From positions 1 to 64,000 of the forward strand of contig JAFOIV010000056.1 of the NCBI GenBank assembly GCA_017420535.1: a stretch of 64,000 nucleotides of DNA. Direction: 5' to 3'. Both the position numbers and the translations under genes were made by a program. Below, in pieces: positions 25,743 through 34,439 of this stretch. Position 1 is the stretch's first letter. Each line of letters opens with the position of its first letter. The notes under the pieces are model-generated. The model searched no databases. It saw only the letters and a program-made list of their open reading frames with translations, and had not been told where the DNA came from. This stretch comes from Eubacterium sp. Its GTDB lineage: Bacteria > Bacillota > Clostridia > Lachnospirales > Lachnospiraceae.

Positions 25743-26480
25743 ATGAAGAAAAAATTCGTAGTACTTACAATGGCTGCAATGCTGGCATTATCATCAGTAG
25801 CATGTGGTAATAAGAAAGAGGAGAAAAATTCTGAGAATACAGTTACTACATCATCAGAGACAGAGGCATCAAAGACAGAAGCATCAGAGACAGAAGCTTC
25901 AACAAGTGCTCCTGTACTTATAAAGGACGCATCAGAAACAGATGCTCAGAATAAGGAAATTGATAAATTATTTACAGAAGGACCTAAGGTAGCTGTAACT
26001 GATAAAGAAGCTAAAGATGGTTTTGCAAATGCAGTTGAAGCAAAGTATGAGAACCTTACATTCCAGATTCCTGATTACTTCAAGTATAGTGAAGAGATCT
26101 CAAGTGATCCTAACTATTATTACTATGCAGAGCAGAGTGAAACAACAGTTGTTGATTTAACAGTAACAATCCAGAATGGTACTGGTATTAAGAAGGAAGA
26201 TGCAAAGGCAGCTAAGGATGATTTCATTAGAGCATTACAGTCAACAGGCGATGTAACTGTAACAAATGCTTTCGAAACAGAAATTGCCGGTTATTATACA
26301 CTTGGTGCTGATGTAAACTACAACATGACAAATTTTGAAGGTACAGGACGTTTATATTTCATCTTTGATACAGATGTAGAAAAGATCGTTGGTATTGGTC
26401 TTGTTCAGACAAACAATTCACAGTATGATTATACATCAGATTTCGAAAAGATTATCGCTTCAATCAAGGTTGCTCAGTAA
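25743..26480 (+). CDS. Small lipoprotein, paralogue of the next gene
   Basis: The 245-residue protein has a lipoprotein signal peptide (MKKKFVVLTMAAMLALSSVA) with lipobox SVAC, so Cys21 is lipidated and anchored outside the membrane. A Ser/Thr/Glu-rich linker with an ETEASKTEASETEAS repeat follows, then a domain of about 150 residues with no recognised motif. The domain is related to that of the neighbour at 26622: both have ...VTDKEAKDGF or VNDKQAKDGY, then a beta-rich segment and DFEKI(V/I)AS near the end. Function unknown; the long acidic linker suggests it spans the cell wall. Confidence 0.85.
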   Translation: MKKKFVVLTMAAMLALSSVACGNKKEEKNSENTVTTSSETEASKTEASETEASTSAPVLIKDASETDAQNKEIDKLFTEGPKVAVTDKEAKDGFANAVEAKYENLTFQIPDYFKYSEEISSDPNYYYYAEQSETTVVDLTVTIQNGTGIKKEDAKAAKDDFIRALQSTGDVTVTNAFETEIAGYYTLGADVNYNMTNFEGTGRLYFIFDTDVEKIVGIGLVQTNNSQYDYTSDFEKIIASIKVAQ

Positions 26481-26521
26481 TGATTAAGGCGAAATGCCTG
26501 GTTAAGTATAATGTTTTTCTT

Positions 26522-26550
26522 AAACCGGAGAATTATTCTCCGGTTTTTTT
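26522..26550 (+). terminator. Terminator between the paralogous lipoprotein genes
   Basis: AAACCGGAGAA (26522-26532) pairs perfectly with TTCTCCGGTTT (26536-26546), followed by T's. Confidence 0.95.
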
Positions 26551-26551
26551 G

Positions 26552-26580
26552 TTGACAATTGATTTTATTTACGGTAAAAT
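26552..26580 (+). promoter_or_regulatory. Strong promoter of the second lipoprotein gene
   Basis: TTGACA (26552-26557), exactly 17 bp, TAAAAT (26575-26580), about 40 bp before the start at 26622. Confidence 0.8.
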
Positions 26581-26621
26581 CCAAAACACTGTATTTTAAA
26601 GGAGAAAGGAATAAGTTACAG

Positions 26622-27332
26622 ATGAGAAAGAAATTCTTAGTTTTAACAATGGCTGCAGTACTTGCATTTTCAGCATTTGCTTGTGGCGAAAAGAAAGATA
26701 ATAAGACAGAAGAGGTTACTACAGTTGCTACAACTGAGGAAGTAACTACAGAAAAAGAGACAGAAACAGAAGCTGAAGTTGCTTCATCTAATGAAGCTGC
26801 TGAGGAACACGCTGATGTTTTCACAAATGCTCCATTAGATCCTGTTAATGATAAGCAGGCAAAAGATGGTTATGGAAGTACATTTGAAGTAAAGTATGGA
26901 AAAGTTTCATTCCAGCTTCCAGATTATCTTTCAAGCAAGGAACCTCAGAAGGTTGGAAGTTATGAGTACTATATAGCTGAGCAGTCTGCTACTGGATATG
27001 CAATGTATGCATTTGATGTTGAGGCGCTTTCTTTTAACCCTTCTGAATTAACAATGGCTGATAAGACAATGCTTATCAGTACAATGGAAGCATCAGGCAA
27101 TATGGAAGTTAAAAATGCATGTATGACAAAGGTTGCAGGACTTGATGCATTAGAGCTTGATATTGAAAGCAAAGATAGTGGTGAGACATCTCAGTATGGA
27201 CGTTTCTACTTGATTTTTGATACTTATTCAAATAAGATGATCGTAACTGCTGTTCTTGAATCAAAGAGTTCAGAGTTCGAATATATGTCTGATTTTGAAA
27301 AGATTGTTGCATCTGCTAAGACAGCTGAATAA
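26622..27332 (+). CDS. Small lipoprotein, paralogue of the previous gene
   Basis: The start at 26622 begins the signal peptide MRKKFLVLTMAAVLAFSAFA, with lipobox AFAC; an upstream in-frame ATG would place residues before it and overlap the promoter. The 236-residue product has a Thr/Glu-rich linker (TTEEVTTEKETETEAE) and a domain related to that of 25743-26480. Each copy has its own promoter and terminator, so the pair may be expressed under different conditions. Function unknown. Confidence 0.85.
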   Translation: MRKKFLVLTMAAVLAFSAFACGEKKDNKTEEVTTVATTEEVTTEKETETEAEVASSNEAAEEHADVFTNAPLDPVNDKQAKDGYGSTFEVKYGKVSFQLPDYLSSKEPQKVGSYEYYIAEQSATGYAMYAFDVEALSFNPSELTMADKTMLISTMEASGNMEVKNACMTKVAGLDALELDIESKDSGETSQYGRFYLIFDTYSNKMIVTAVLESKSSEFEYMSDFEKIVASAKTAE

Positions 27333-27343
27333 TCTGTTTATAG

Positions 27344-27370
27344 GAGCCGGGTTTTATCTCGGCTTTTTTA
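27344..27370 (+). terminator. Terminator after the second lipoprotein gene
   Basis: AGCCG (27345-27349) pairs with CGGCT (27360-27364), then TTTTT. Short but well placed, 12 bp after the stop. Confidence 0.6.
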
Positions 27371-27468
27371 TGTAAAGCAGGGTTACTCCGGCACATTATG
27401 TTGGTGGAAGGACTTTTTTTGGAATCTCTCTGGTCAAAATGTTAAAAAAATAGGACAAAAAATTGAGA

Positions 27469-27497
27469 TTGCAAAAAAAAATATAGAATTATATAAT
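27469..27497 (+). promoter_or_regulatory. Promoter of the membrane protein at 27528
   Basis: TTGCAA (27469-27474), 17 bp, TATAAT (27492-27497), about 30 bp before the start codon. Confidence 0.65.
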
Positions 27498-27527
27498 ATA
27501 GACAGTATTTATGTTGGGGGACATGAT

Positions 27528-28070
27528 ATGGGGGAGACAATTCACGTAACTTATGCAAGTCCGGAAGGGGTTCCGGAGTATACATGGATGAAGAGAATAC
27601 TGTTATTCATTTCATTCACATCGGCCGCCTGGGTGGCACTTTGTTTTTTTGCTTATGTATCACCGCTTTTTAGGCCATATTCATCTGGGGGCTCATTCTT
27701 TAACGATTTCCGCTTAGTTCCAAAGACATCAAGAATTACTTTATTTTTAGTTTTATTAGTTACAGCACTTTATCTAGGATGCTATTTTTTAAGAAGCGAT
27801 TTTAACGTGCGAAAAGTGATTGTAAGTTCCAGGGGAGTCTATTTTAAAAACATTCCATACAGATATCATAAAATAATCCCATTGAAAGAGATTGTATATG
27901 TTTCCTGGGATGAGATGATAGTAGAGGAAATGGATGGGAAACTTTTTGTAAGAGAAAAGTGCGGAATGGACGAATCTAAAGGTATTATTCAAATACTTCC
28001 TGCCAGCCATTACAAAAATGAATTTGAATTATTTAAAGATGATCTGAAATTAAGAAATATCCTTTCATGA
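27528..28070 (+). CDS. Two-helix membrane protein of unknown function
   Basis: Not recognised. The 180-residue protein has two hydrophobic helices (about 23-48 and 72-92) followed by a soluble C-terminal part of about 85 residues with a pleckstrin-like feel (SRGVYFKNIPYRYHKIIPLK, then a WDEM segment). The layout matches small bacterial PH-domain or DUF-type membrane proteins, but no signature supports a name. It is transcribed alone from the promoter at 27469-27497. Confidence 0.7.
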   Translation: MGETIHVTYASPEGVPEYTWMKRILLFISFTSAAWVALCFFAYVSPLFRPYSSGGSFFNDFRLVPKTSRITLFLVLLVTALYLGCYFLRSDFNVRKVIVSSRGVYFKNIPYRYHKIIPLKEIVYVSWDEMIVEEMDGKLFVREKCGMDESKGIIQILPASHYKNEFELFKDDLKLRNILS

Positions 28071-28099
28071 CATTGACTTTGATTTAATAAAGTTTCGTA

Positions 28100-28128
28100 T
28101 TGAACTGATTTAGGTTATAAGTTACAAT
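28100..28128 (+). promoter_or_regulatory. Promoter of the third diguanylate cyclase
   Basis: TTGAAC (28100-28105), 17 bp, TACAAT (28123-28128). Confidence 0.6.
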
Positions 28129-28179
28129 ATATCTGATATATTTTGTGGATTATTATACAAAATATAGGAGGAAAGCTAG

Positions 28180-29301
28180 TTGATATTATTTTCAGATATA
28201 ATTGGTGTGGTTATAATCATTTATACATGGTTTAGACTATATGATAACCATCATATGGATAAAAGAAGCAAGCTGATATATGCTATCAGCGGTTTTTGGC
28301 TTGCTGCATTACTTGTCCTTGATCAGATATGGCAATTGATATATGAAAAAAAGGTATTTACAGAATATGATAATTCAGCTCTTAATGTAATAACTTGTTT
28401 GATCTATCTTATGATCCCTCTCGCAATGACGGGAATGCTTTGTATGCCAACATTAAAGACTGTTTTAGCGGAAAAGATACTTGATATTGTCTTTGTTCTG
28501 GTATTTTGTATTCTTCCGATAATCAATATCTGGAAGCCAATACTTTTTTACCACACAAATGGTAATATTTCTTATACAAAAACACATGATGTGTATGTAG
28601 CAACAGAGTTATTAATATTTATATTTTTTATAAGACAGTATTATTCGAGAAATTTCCCATTTGATTTCAGTGATAATGCTATGCTTGCCTTCGCCCAGAT
28701 ACTGGTTATCATTGGCGTTGTTGCAAATATTGGTTATAACGACTTAATGGTCACATGGAATTGTCTTAGTCTTTGCTATTTATTGCTCCTTCTTGCTATT
28801 GAGCAGATGTTTGCAAAGCTGGATTCTGTAACCAAGCTTCATAATAGAGATGCATATGTAAAGTATGTCTTTAGGCTGAAAAGAAAAGCTGATGTTACTG
28901 TGGTCATGTTTGATCTGAACAGATTGAAACATTTTAATGATACCTATGGACATAGCGCAGGAGATGCATATCTTATGGCCTTTGCCCAGACTACAAGCAA
29001 CAGACTAAAAAAATATGGTGAACTTTTCAGAGTTGGTGGTGATGAATTCTGTTTCGTAAGCACAACAGCAAAGAAGGATACTTTAAACCACATACTTTTA
29101 AAATTAAGAGATGAAAATAAGTGTGATAAGGAATATGGTGATTATCCTGTAGATTTTGCTTTTGGAATAGCAGAGCGTGTATCAGGTGAAAATGTATTTG
29201 CAACTGTGGAAAGAGCAGATGAAAATATGTATCACGATAAGGACGAACAAAGAAAAAACAGACCGGACGAAATAGATGCTGACAGAAGTTATGTCAGATA
29301 A
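28180..29301 (+). CDS. Membrane-bound diguanylate cyclase with a TTG start
   Basis: The start is TTG at 28180, fixed by AGGAGG about 8 bp upstream and by the absence of an in-frame ATG before the first membrane helix. The 373-residue protein has about seven hydrophobic helices to residue 210 and a C-terminal GGDEF domain (KLDSVTKLHNRDAYVKYV, then DLNRLKHFNDTYGHSAGDA and FRVGGDEFCFV near 285). The catalytic motif is intact and no RxxD inhibitory site is present. It should make cyclic di-GMP. A small lipoprotein gene follows 12 bp later. Confidence 0.92.
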   Translation: MILFSDIIGVVIIIYTWFRLYDNHHMDKRSKLIYAISGFWLAALLVLDQIWQLIYEKKVFTEYDNSALNVITCLIYLMIPLAMTGMLCMPTLKTVLAEKILDIVFVLVFCILPIINIWKPILFYHTNGNISYTKTHDVYVATELLIFIFFIRQYYSRNFPFDFSDNAMLAFAQILVIIGVVANIGYNDLMVTWNCLSLCYLLLLLAIEQMFAKLDSVTKLHNRDAYVKYVFRLKRKADVTVVMFDLNRLKHFNDTYGHSAGDAYLMAFAQTTSNRLKKYGELFRVGGDEFCFVSTTAKKDTLNHILLKLRDENKCDKEYGDYPVDFAFGIAERVSGENVFATVERADENMYHDKDEQRKNRPDEIDADRSYVR

Positions 29302-29313
29302 CAGGTTATTAAG

Positions 29314-29706
29314 ATGAATAGAATATTTAAAAGCATATTATTATTAATTTTAACTTTAATGATTTTTACAGGTTGTGTTTTTACAGAGGTAAAAGATCAT
29401 GATGACACAACCCAAACAACAGTTACTACAGAAGAGAAAACATCACTTCAGTTTAGAAAGCATTCATATCTCACTCAGCATTTTGAAAAGCATGGAGATG
29501 AAATGGGATGCAGTTCAGAGGAAGAATATCTTTCAAAGGCTAATGAGGTTATCAATAATCCAAATGCCCTTACAAAAACAGAAGCAGAAGATGGGGATAT
29601 GATCTATTATATTGAGGATACAAATGAGATTGTGTTTGTATCAACCGATGGCTATATCCGTACTTACTTTAGATGTAAGAATAAAGCATACTTCGACCGA
29701 CAGTAG
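29314..29706 (+). CDS. Small lipoprotein of unknown function
   Basis: The 130-residue protein has a signal peptide (MNRIFKSILLLILTLMIFTG) with lipobox FTGC, a short Thr-rich linker and a domain of about 85 residues with no recognised motif. It lies 12 bp after the membrane cyclase and probably shares its transcript, so it could be a sensor partner or a target. The ribosome site is weak. A large bidirectional terminator follows. Confidence 0.75.
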   Translation: MNRIFKSILLLILTLMIFTGCVFTEVKDHDDTTQTTVTTEEKTSLQFRKHSYLTQHFEKHGDEMGCSSEEEYLSKANEVINNPNALTKTEAEDGDMIYYIEDTNEIVFVSTDGYIRTYFRCKNKAYFDRQ

Positions 29707-29769
29707 TGAATTATTATAAAGTATCATCAAACGGTTGCTAAAATAATTAACCAACCGAAATAAACAATA

Positions 29770-29844
29770 AAAAAAGGACATGAAAGAATCGCGCCAAAGG
29801 GCATATTTTAGCCCACTGGCACGATTACTTAAATGTCCTTTTTT
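29770..29844. terminator. Large bidirectional terminator
   Basis: AAAAAAGGACAT (29770-29781) pairs with ATGTCCTTTTTT (29833-29844). Inside, AATCG-GCCA pairs with TGGC-CGATT and GGGC with GCCC. It separates the lipoprotein gene from the convergent DHH gene. Confidence 0.9.
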
Positions 29845-29865
29845 GGTGTTTGTTCGTCTGTTTTT

Positions 29866-30807
29866 TTAGCAACGATAATTAATTTTTTCGATTATTTCTG
29901 GGAGGATGGTGTCGATCTTGTCATTATCGATCTGACAGGTACCGGCATTTGTGTGGCCGCCTCCACCGTATTCAAGACATAGATTTCCGATGTCACAATG
30001 GCTTGATTTATTGATGATAGATTTTCCTATCATAACTGCAGTATTCTGCTTTTTAAATCCCCAGGCAACATGGACTGAAACAAGTGCTTCAGGATACATT
30101 GCATAGATCATGAAACGATTTCCTGCATAGATAACGTCTCCTGCAGCTTTTTGATCTACTACTACAACATGGCCTTCCATATGTGAAATCTGCTTTAACT
30201 GTTCTTTGAAAAGATCAGCCTGTTCCATATAAAGATCCACACGTTCTTTAACATCAGGAAGGGCTAAAACTTCATCAATAGGATGAGTTACGCAGTAATC
30301 TATAAGTTCCATCATAAGCTGATAATTGGATATTCTGAAATTGTGGAAACGACCAAGACCTGTGCGGGCATCCATGATGAAATTCATAAGTACCCAGCCG
30401 GTAGGATTAAGTATCTCTTCTTCAGTAAAGTCTGCATGATCGCCTTTATCAACGGCTTCCATTAATTCAGTGCTGATCCTCTTAAGGTCGTAGCCTGCTT
30501 CAAGGTAGTATTCATACACAACTCTGGCTGCAGATTTAGCTTCACCATTACAATACCAGTTATCAATATTTTCAAGGTCGCTGTTTCGGAATTCTTCTGA
30601 TTCATGATGATCAAAACATAAGAAAACTCTAGGATCGTATGGAAGATTGGTTGTAATATCATTATTGCTAAGCTCAACCTTTCCATCCTGAACATCCTTT
30701 GGATGAACGAATATGATATCGTCAATAAGATCGCATTCGCGTAAAATCATGGCACATACAAGACCATCAAAGTCACTTCGTGTTACAAGCCTTTTCTTTT
30801 CACTCAT
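29866..30807 (-). CDS. DHH/DHHA1 family phosphoesterase
   Basis: The start at 30807 (MSEKKRLVTRSDFDGLVCAM) has GGAGG just upstream on the reverse strand; the longer frame starting at 30870 lacks one. The 313-residue protein has the metal motifs RSDFDGL and FDHHES (DHH) and a C-terminal DHHA1 signature GGGGHTNAGTCQ. Relatives include exopolyphosphatase-like and nanoRNase/c-di-AMP-type enzymes. Whether it cleaves dinucleotides, polyphosphate or something else cannot be told. It is divergent from a small ORF and a GH43 gene. Confidence 0.88.
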   Translation of the reverse strand: MSEKKRLVTRSDFDGLVCAMILRECDLIDDIIFVHPKDVQDGKVELSNNDITTNLPYDPRVFLCFDHHESEEFRNSDLENIDNWYCNGEAKSAARVVYEYYLEAGYDLKRISTELMEAVDKGDHADFTEEEILNPTGWVLMNFIMDARTGLGRFHNFRISNYQLMMELIDYCVTHPIDEVLALPDVKERVDLYMEQADLFKEQLKQISHMEGHVVVVDQKAAGDVIYAGNRFMIYAMYPEALVSVHVAWGFKKQNTAVMIGKSIINKSSHCDIGNLCLEYGGGGHTNAGTCQIDNDKIDTILPEIIEKINYRC

Positions 30808-30900
30808 TATAAAACCCCTCCATGTAACTAAAGTTATATTGTTCCCCAAAATTATACATTTCCCACACATTCAGAATAACATTTTGAGGGGGATTATTCA

Positions 30901-31017
30901 ATGAAAAATGGTGTAGATATCTTGAAAAATAAGCATTTAAAATCTGGTTATGGTACAATAAAAGAGGTATCAGGAACACAGCTGGCAAGCGATGATAAGA
31001 AAGAAAAAAATAAATAA
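30901..31017 (+). CDS. Possible small protein of 38 residues
   Basis: ATG at 30901 has GAGGGGG nine bases upstream and runs to a TAA at 31017, 17 bp before the GH43 gene. The product is very basic (MKNGVDILKNKHLKSGYGTI, tail DDKKEKNK) with no membrane segment, signal or cysteine. It may be a genuine microprotein or a leader peptide for the glycosidase. Support is only the ribosome site, the spacing and the strand. Confidence 0.4.
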   Translation: MKNGVDILKNKHLKSGYGTIKEVSGTQLASDDKKEKNK

Positions 31018-31034
31018 GATAAAGGAAATTAAAA

Positions 31035-32615
31035 ATGACACACACACGTAACTTAATATGGAATTCATTCCTTCCGGAAGGAGTTTACATGCCGGATGGA
31101 GAACCTCATGTTTTTAATGACAGGATCTATCTTTTTGGTTCTCATGATAAAGAAGGGGGAGATACTTATTGTATGCTCCCCTATGAATTTTATTCTGCAC
31201 CAGTAGATGATCTTACCAACTGGACATCAAGTGGCATAAGCTACAGGGCTGATCAGGACCCGTTATATAACGAAGACAGATGTTATATGTATGCTCCAGA
31301 TGTGGTTCAGGGAAATGATAAAAAATACTATCTCTATTACCAGCTGGCGGGATACAGAGGAAGAGGTGGATATTACGGTCCTATATCTGTTGCTGTATCA
31401 GACAGACCGGATGGCCCTTATGAATATCTGGGATTTGTAAAAAATCCTGATGGGACGCCACATAATGAGATAGTAACATTTGATCCGGCAGTTATAAATG
31501 ATAACGGCACCATCAGACTTTATTATGGAACTCTTTATCCCTATGACGAATGGAAAGAGATGACAGAAAAAAATGGCAAAATCTATGTTGATAAAGCTCA
31601 GGCAGAAACTATAAAAGCAGAGGACTTTGACGTAGCCAATGTTGATAAGTTGGAAATGGAAATGTTTGGCCGTACAAAGGACCAGTTGGAAAATGTAAGA
31701 GCAAAGTATGGTTCAGTCATGGGACCGGTTACTGTAACTCTTGCAGAGGATATGCTTACTGTTACTTCTGAAATAAAGAGGATAACACCATATAAAACCT
31801 ATGGTACTGAGTGGCAGGAGCATCCATTTTATGAAGGAAGCTCCATAAGAAAGATAGGAGATACATATTATTTCATATATTCATCGCTGCTTAATCATGA
31901 GCTTTGTTATGCTACAAGTCTTTATCCGGATAGAGATTTTAAATTCCGGGGAACTATCATATCCACGGGAGACATAGGACTTGATGGAAGATGTGCTAAA
32001 GACAGGCTTAATGCCACAGGTACCACTCATGGAAGTATAGAAAAGATCAAAGATAAATGGTATGTATTTTACCATAGAGTGACTCATGGAACGGATTATT
32101 CAAGACAGGCCTTAGCTGAAGAAATAAGGATTGAAGAAGACGGTTCTATTCAGCAGGTGGAGATCACAAGTCAGGGATTAAATGGAGCACCGCTTTTAGC
32201 TGAGGGCGAATACCCGGCCAGTGCAGCCTGCATCATAACCAATGGCAATATGCCTCACGGCAGTAATAGTGAGATCAAGACTTTGATCCCGATGCTTATC
32301 AATGAAGGCTATGACAGGTTTATAACCAATATTTCAAATGGAACCTATGTGGGATACAGGTATTTTGATATATGTAAAGATACGGATCTTTCTGTTGAAA
32401 TAAAGGTAAATAAAAAGGGTGATCCTGTGTCGGATAAGATAGAGATATATGAGACAATGGATGGGGAAGTATTAGGCAGTGCCTATGTTCCTGAGGAAAG
32501 TAAGGATTGGCAGTGGATAAGCTTAAAGACTGGATTAAAACCGGGAAAAAGAGCTTTATTTATAAAGTATTCTGGAGAAGGATCCATTTCAATCAGGAAG
32601 ATAAGATTTATATAA
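31035..32615 (+). CDS. Glycoside hydrolase family 43 enzyme, cytoplasmic
   Basis: The 526-residue protein opens with a GH43 five-blade propeller: GEPHVFNDRIYLFGSHD, MYAPDVVQGNDKKYYLYYQ, VTFDPAVINDNGTIRLYYGT and FYEGSSIRKIGDTYYFIYSS. The catalytic residues likely lie in the D/E positions of these motifs. The C-terminal ~130 residues form a CBM6-like beta domain (YVGYRYFDICKDTDLSVEIK). GH43 enzymes remove arabinose or xylose from plant oligosaccharides. No signal peptide is seen, so it acts on imported fragments. A gut or rumen plant-degrading lifestyle is consistent. The exact specificity is not visible. Confidence 0.9.
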   Translation: MTHTRNLIWNSFLPEGVYMPDGEPHVFNDRIYLFGSHDKEGGDTYCMLPYEFYSAPVDDLTNWTSSGISYRADQDPLYNEDRCYMYAPDVVQGNDKKYYLYYQLAGYRGRGGYYGPISVAVSDRPDGPYEYLGFVKNPDGTPHNEIVTFDPAVINDNGTIRLYYGTLYPYDEWKEMTEKNGKIYVDKAQAETIKAEDFDVANVDKLEMEMFGRTKDQLENVRAKYGSVMGPVTVTLAEDMLTVTSEIKRITPYKTYGTEWQEHPFYEGSSIRKIGDTYYFIYSSLLNHELCYATSLYPDRDFKFRGTIISTGDIGLDGRCAKDRLNATGTTHGSIEKIKDKWYVFYHRVTHGTDYSRQALAEEIRIEEDGSIQQVEITSQGLNGAPLLAEGEYPASAACIITNGNMPHGSNSEIKTLIPMLINEGYDRFITNISNGTYVGYRYFDICKDTDLSVEIKVNKKGDPVSDKIEIYETMDGEVLGSAYVPEESKDWQWISLKTGLKPGKRALFIKYSGEGSISIRKIRFI

Positions 32616-32736
32616 AATCTAATATGGATGATTGATATATGCTTGATTGATACTGATGATTTCTTACTTTTGATTGTAATAATCAGACAATTAGGGTACA
32701 ATAGGTGAGTACAATATTTTTTTTGGGAGGTTTAGT

Positions 32737-32955
32737 ATGGACATCAAAAAACAGATTGATACTATTGTGGGTAAGGTTAAAGCAGATCCTGATTTCGCAA
32801 ACAAATTTAAAGAGAATCCTGAGAAGGCAGTTGAATCTGTATCAGGAATCGACATTCCAGATGGAATGCTTGATAAGGTTGTAGACGGAGTTAAGGCTGC
32901 AATCAAAGGCGGAAAAGTAACAGACGCTATCGATAGCATTAAGAAGCTTTTCTAA
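32737..32955 (+). CDS. 72-residue helical protein resembling a RiPP leader (NHLP/Nif11-like)
   Basis: A well-supported gene: GGGAGG upstream, an intrinsic terminator downstream, own transcript. The product is MDIKKQIDTIVGKVKADPDF followed by ANKFKENPEKAVESVSGIDI and a PDGMLDKVVDGVKAAI helix. The 'ADP-x-F-x-x-K-F-x-x-(D/N)P-x-x-A-(I/V)-x-(G)-(V/I)-(D)-(I/L)-P' layout is like nitrile-hydratase-type and Nif11 leader peptides. A Gly-Gly pair precedes a 13-residue amphipathic tail KVTDAIDSIKKLF. No modifying enzyme or peptidase is nearby, and no Cys is present. Small proteins of this shape are common in Clostridia and may simply be stable helical bundles. Confidence 0.8.
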   Translation: MDIKKQIDTIVGKVKADPDFANKFKENPEKAVESVSGIDIPDGMLDKVVDGVKAAIKGGKVTDAIDSIKKLF

Positions 32956-32987
32956 TAATTTAAAGAGAATAAGAGTCAGTAGTTTTT

Positions 32988-33020
32988 AAGTCTACATTTT
33001 TTTGGATGTAGACTTTTTTT
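32988..33020 (+). terminator. Intrinsic terminator after the small protein
   Basis: AAGTCTACAT (32988-32997) pairs with ATGTAGACTT (33006-33015), then T's. Confidence 0.92.
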
Positions 33021-33039
33021 ATGAAAGGTTTAGGGAAAA

Positions 33040-34344
33040 ATGAGTTATACAACACAGATGGACGCGGCAAGACAGGGAATAATCACACCGGAGATCTTAA
33101 AGGTGGCAGAAAAGGAATATAGAACACCTGAAGAGATCAGAGATCTGGTTGCAAGGGGACAGGTTGTAATACCTGCAAATAAGAATCATAAGTGTATAGA
33201 ACCTGAAGGGGTTGGAAGTATGCTTAGGACTAAAATCAATGTTAATCTTGGAGTTTCAAGAGATTGTAAGGATTACGATATTGAGATGAAGAAGGTCATG
33301 GCAGCTGTAGAAATGGGTGCAGAGGCCATAATGGATCTTTCAAGTCATGGCAATACCCAGCCTTTTAGAAAGAAACTTACAAGTGAATGTCCTGCAATGA
33401 TAGGAACTGTTCCTGTTTATGATAGTGTGATCCATTATCAGAGAGATTTAGCTACACTTACAGCGAAGGATTTTATTGATGTGGTAAGACTTCATGCAGA
33501 AGATGGTGTTGATTTTGTTACACTTCACTGTGGAATAACAAGAAAAACTATTGATCAGATAAAGAATCATAAGAGAAAGATGAATATTGTATCTCGTGGT
33601 GGTTCTCTTGTTTTTGCCTGGATGACAATGACTGGTGAAGAGAATCCATTTTATGAATATTATGATGAGATACTGGATATATGTAGAGAATATGATGTGA
33701 CCATCTCCCTTGGAGATGCCTGTCGTCCTGGCTGTCTTAAAGATGCCAGCGATGTATGTCAGATAGAAGAACTTGTAAGACTCGGAGAGCTTACAAAGAG
33801 AGCATGGGAAAAGGATGTTCAGGTTATGGTTGAAGGTCCAGGACATATGCCTATGGATGAGATAGCAGCAAATATGAAGATCCAGAGCAAAGTCTGTATG
33901 GGAGCTCCATTTTATGTTTTAGGACCTCTTGTTACTGATATTGCGCCAGGTTATGATCATATTACAGCAGCTATTGGTGGAGCTATCGCGGCTCAAAATG
34001 GAGCAGCCTTCCTTTGTTATGTTACTCCTGCAGAACATCTTGCTCTTCCAAATGTAGAGGATGTTAAGCAGGGAATCATTGCTTCGAAGATTGCGGCTCA
34101 TGCTGCGGATATTGCAAAACATATACCTCATGCCATGGATAAGGATAACGAAATGGCCAGGGCAAGACAGTGTTTTGATTGGGATGCTCAGTGGGAAGTT
34201 GCAATAGATCCGGAAACTGCAAAGTCCATCAGGGCAGAAAGAGCACCAGAATATGAAGATACCTGTTCCATGTGTGGAAAATTCTGTGCAGTAAGAAGTA
34301 TGAATAAGGCATTATCAGGAGAATATATAGATATTCTTGGTTAA
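33040..34344 (+). CDS. thiC: Phosphomethylpyrimidine synthase ThiC (or a BzaF-type paralogue)
   Basis: The 434-residue radical-SAM enzyme family member shows the conserved core (GMG-type segments [50 protein letters not shown]) and a C-terminal cluster motif CSMCGKFC. ThiC converts aminoimidazole ribotide to hydroxymethylpyrimidine phosphate for thiamine. No other thi gene and no TPP riboswitch are seen here; a terminator precedes it. In anaerobes a ThiC paralogue (BzaF or BzaA/B) makes the hydroxybenzimidazole lower ligand of cobamides, and a cobamide cluster with cobT lies 12 kb away. ThiC is the default call. Confidence 0.9.
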   Translation: MSYTTQMDAARQGIITPEILKVAEKEYRTPEEIRDLVARGQVVIPANKNHKCIEPEGVGSMLRTKINVNLGVSRDCKDYDIEMKKVMAAVEMGAEAIMDLSSHGNTQPFRKKLTSECPAMIGTVPVYDSVIHYQRDLATLTAKDFIDVVRLHAEDGVDFVTLHCGITRKTIDQIKNHKRKMNIVSRGGSLVFAWMTMTGEENPFYEYYDEILDICREYDVTISLGDACRPGCLKDASDVCQIEELVRLGELTKRAWEKDVQVMVEGPGHMPMDEIAANMKIQSKVCMGAPFYVLGPLVTDIAPGYDHITAAIGGAIAAQNGAAFLCYVTPAEHLALPNVEDVKQGIIASKIAAHAADIAKHIPHAMDKDNEMARARQCFDWDAQWEVAIDPETAKSIRAERAPEYEDTCSMCGKFCAVRSMNKALSGEYIDILG

Positions 34345-34354
34345 AAATATTATT

Positions 34355-34386
34355 AAGCTGTCCGCTATATAGGACAGCTTTTTTGG
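34355..34386 (+). terminator. Intrinsic terminator after thiC
   Basis: AAGCTGTCC (34355-34363) pairs with GGACAGCTT (34372-34380), followed by T's. Confidence 0.92.
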
Positions 34387-34439
34387 CAGAATAAGGTTAT
34401 ATAAACATAATAGCTATAATTTTTTAGGAGGGACAAAAC

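Noticed and set aside
32955..33040. A TPP riboswitch before thiC
   Set aside because: Only a simple terminator and a ribosome site fit in this gap; no thi-box sequence was seen.
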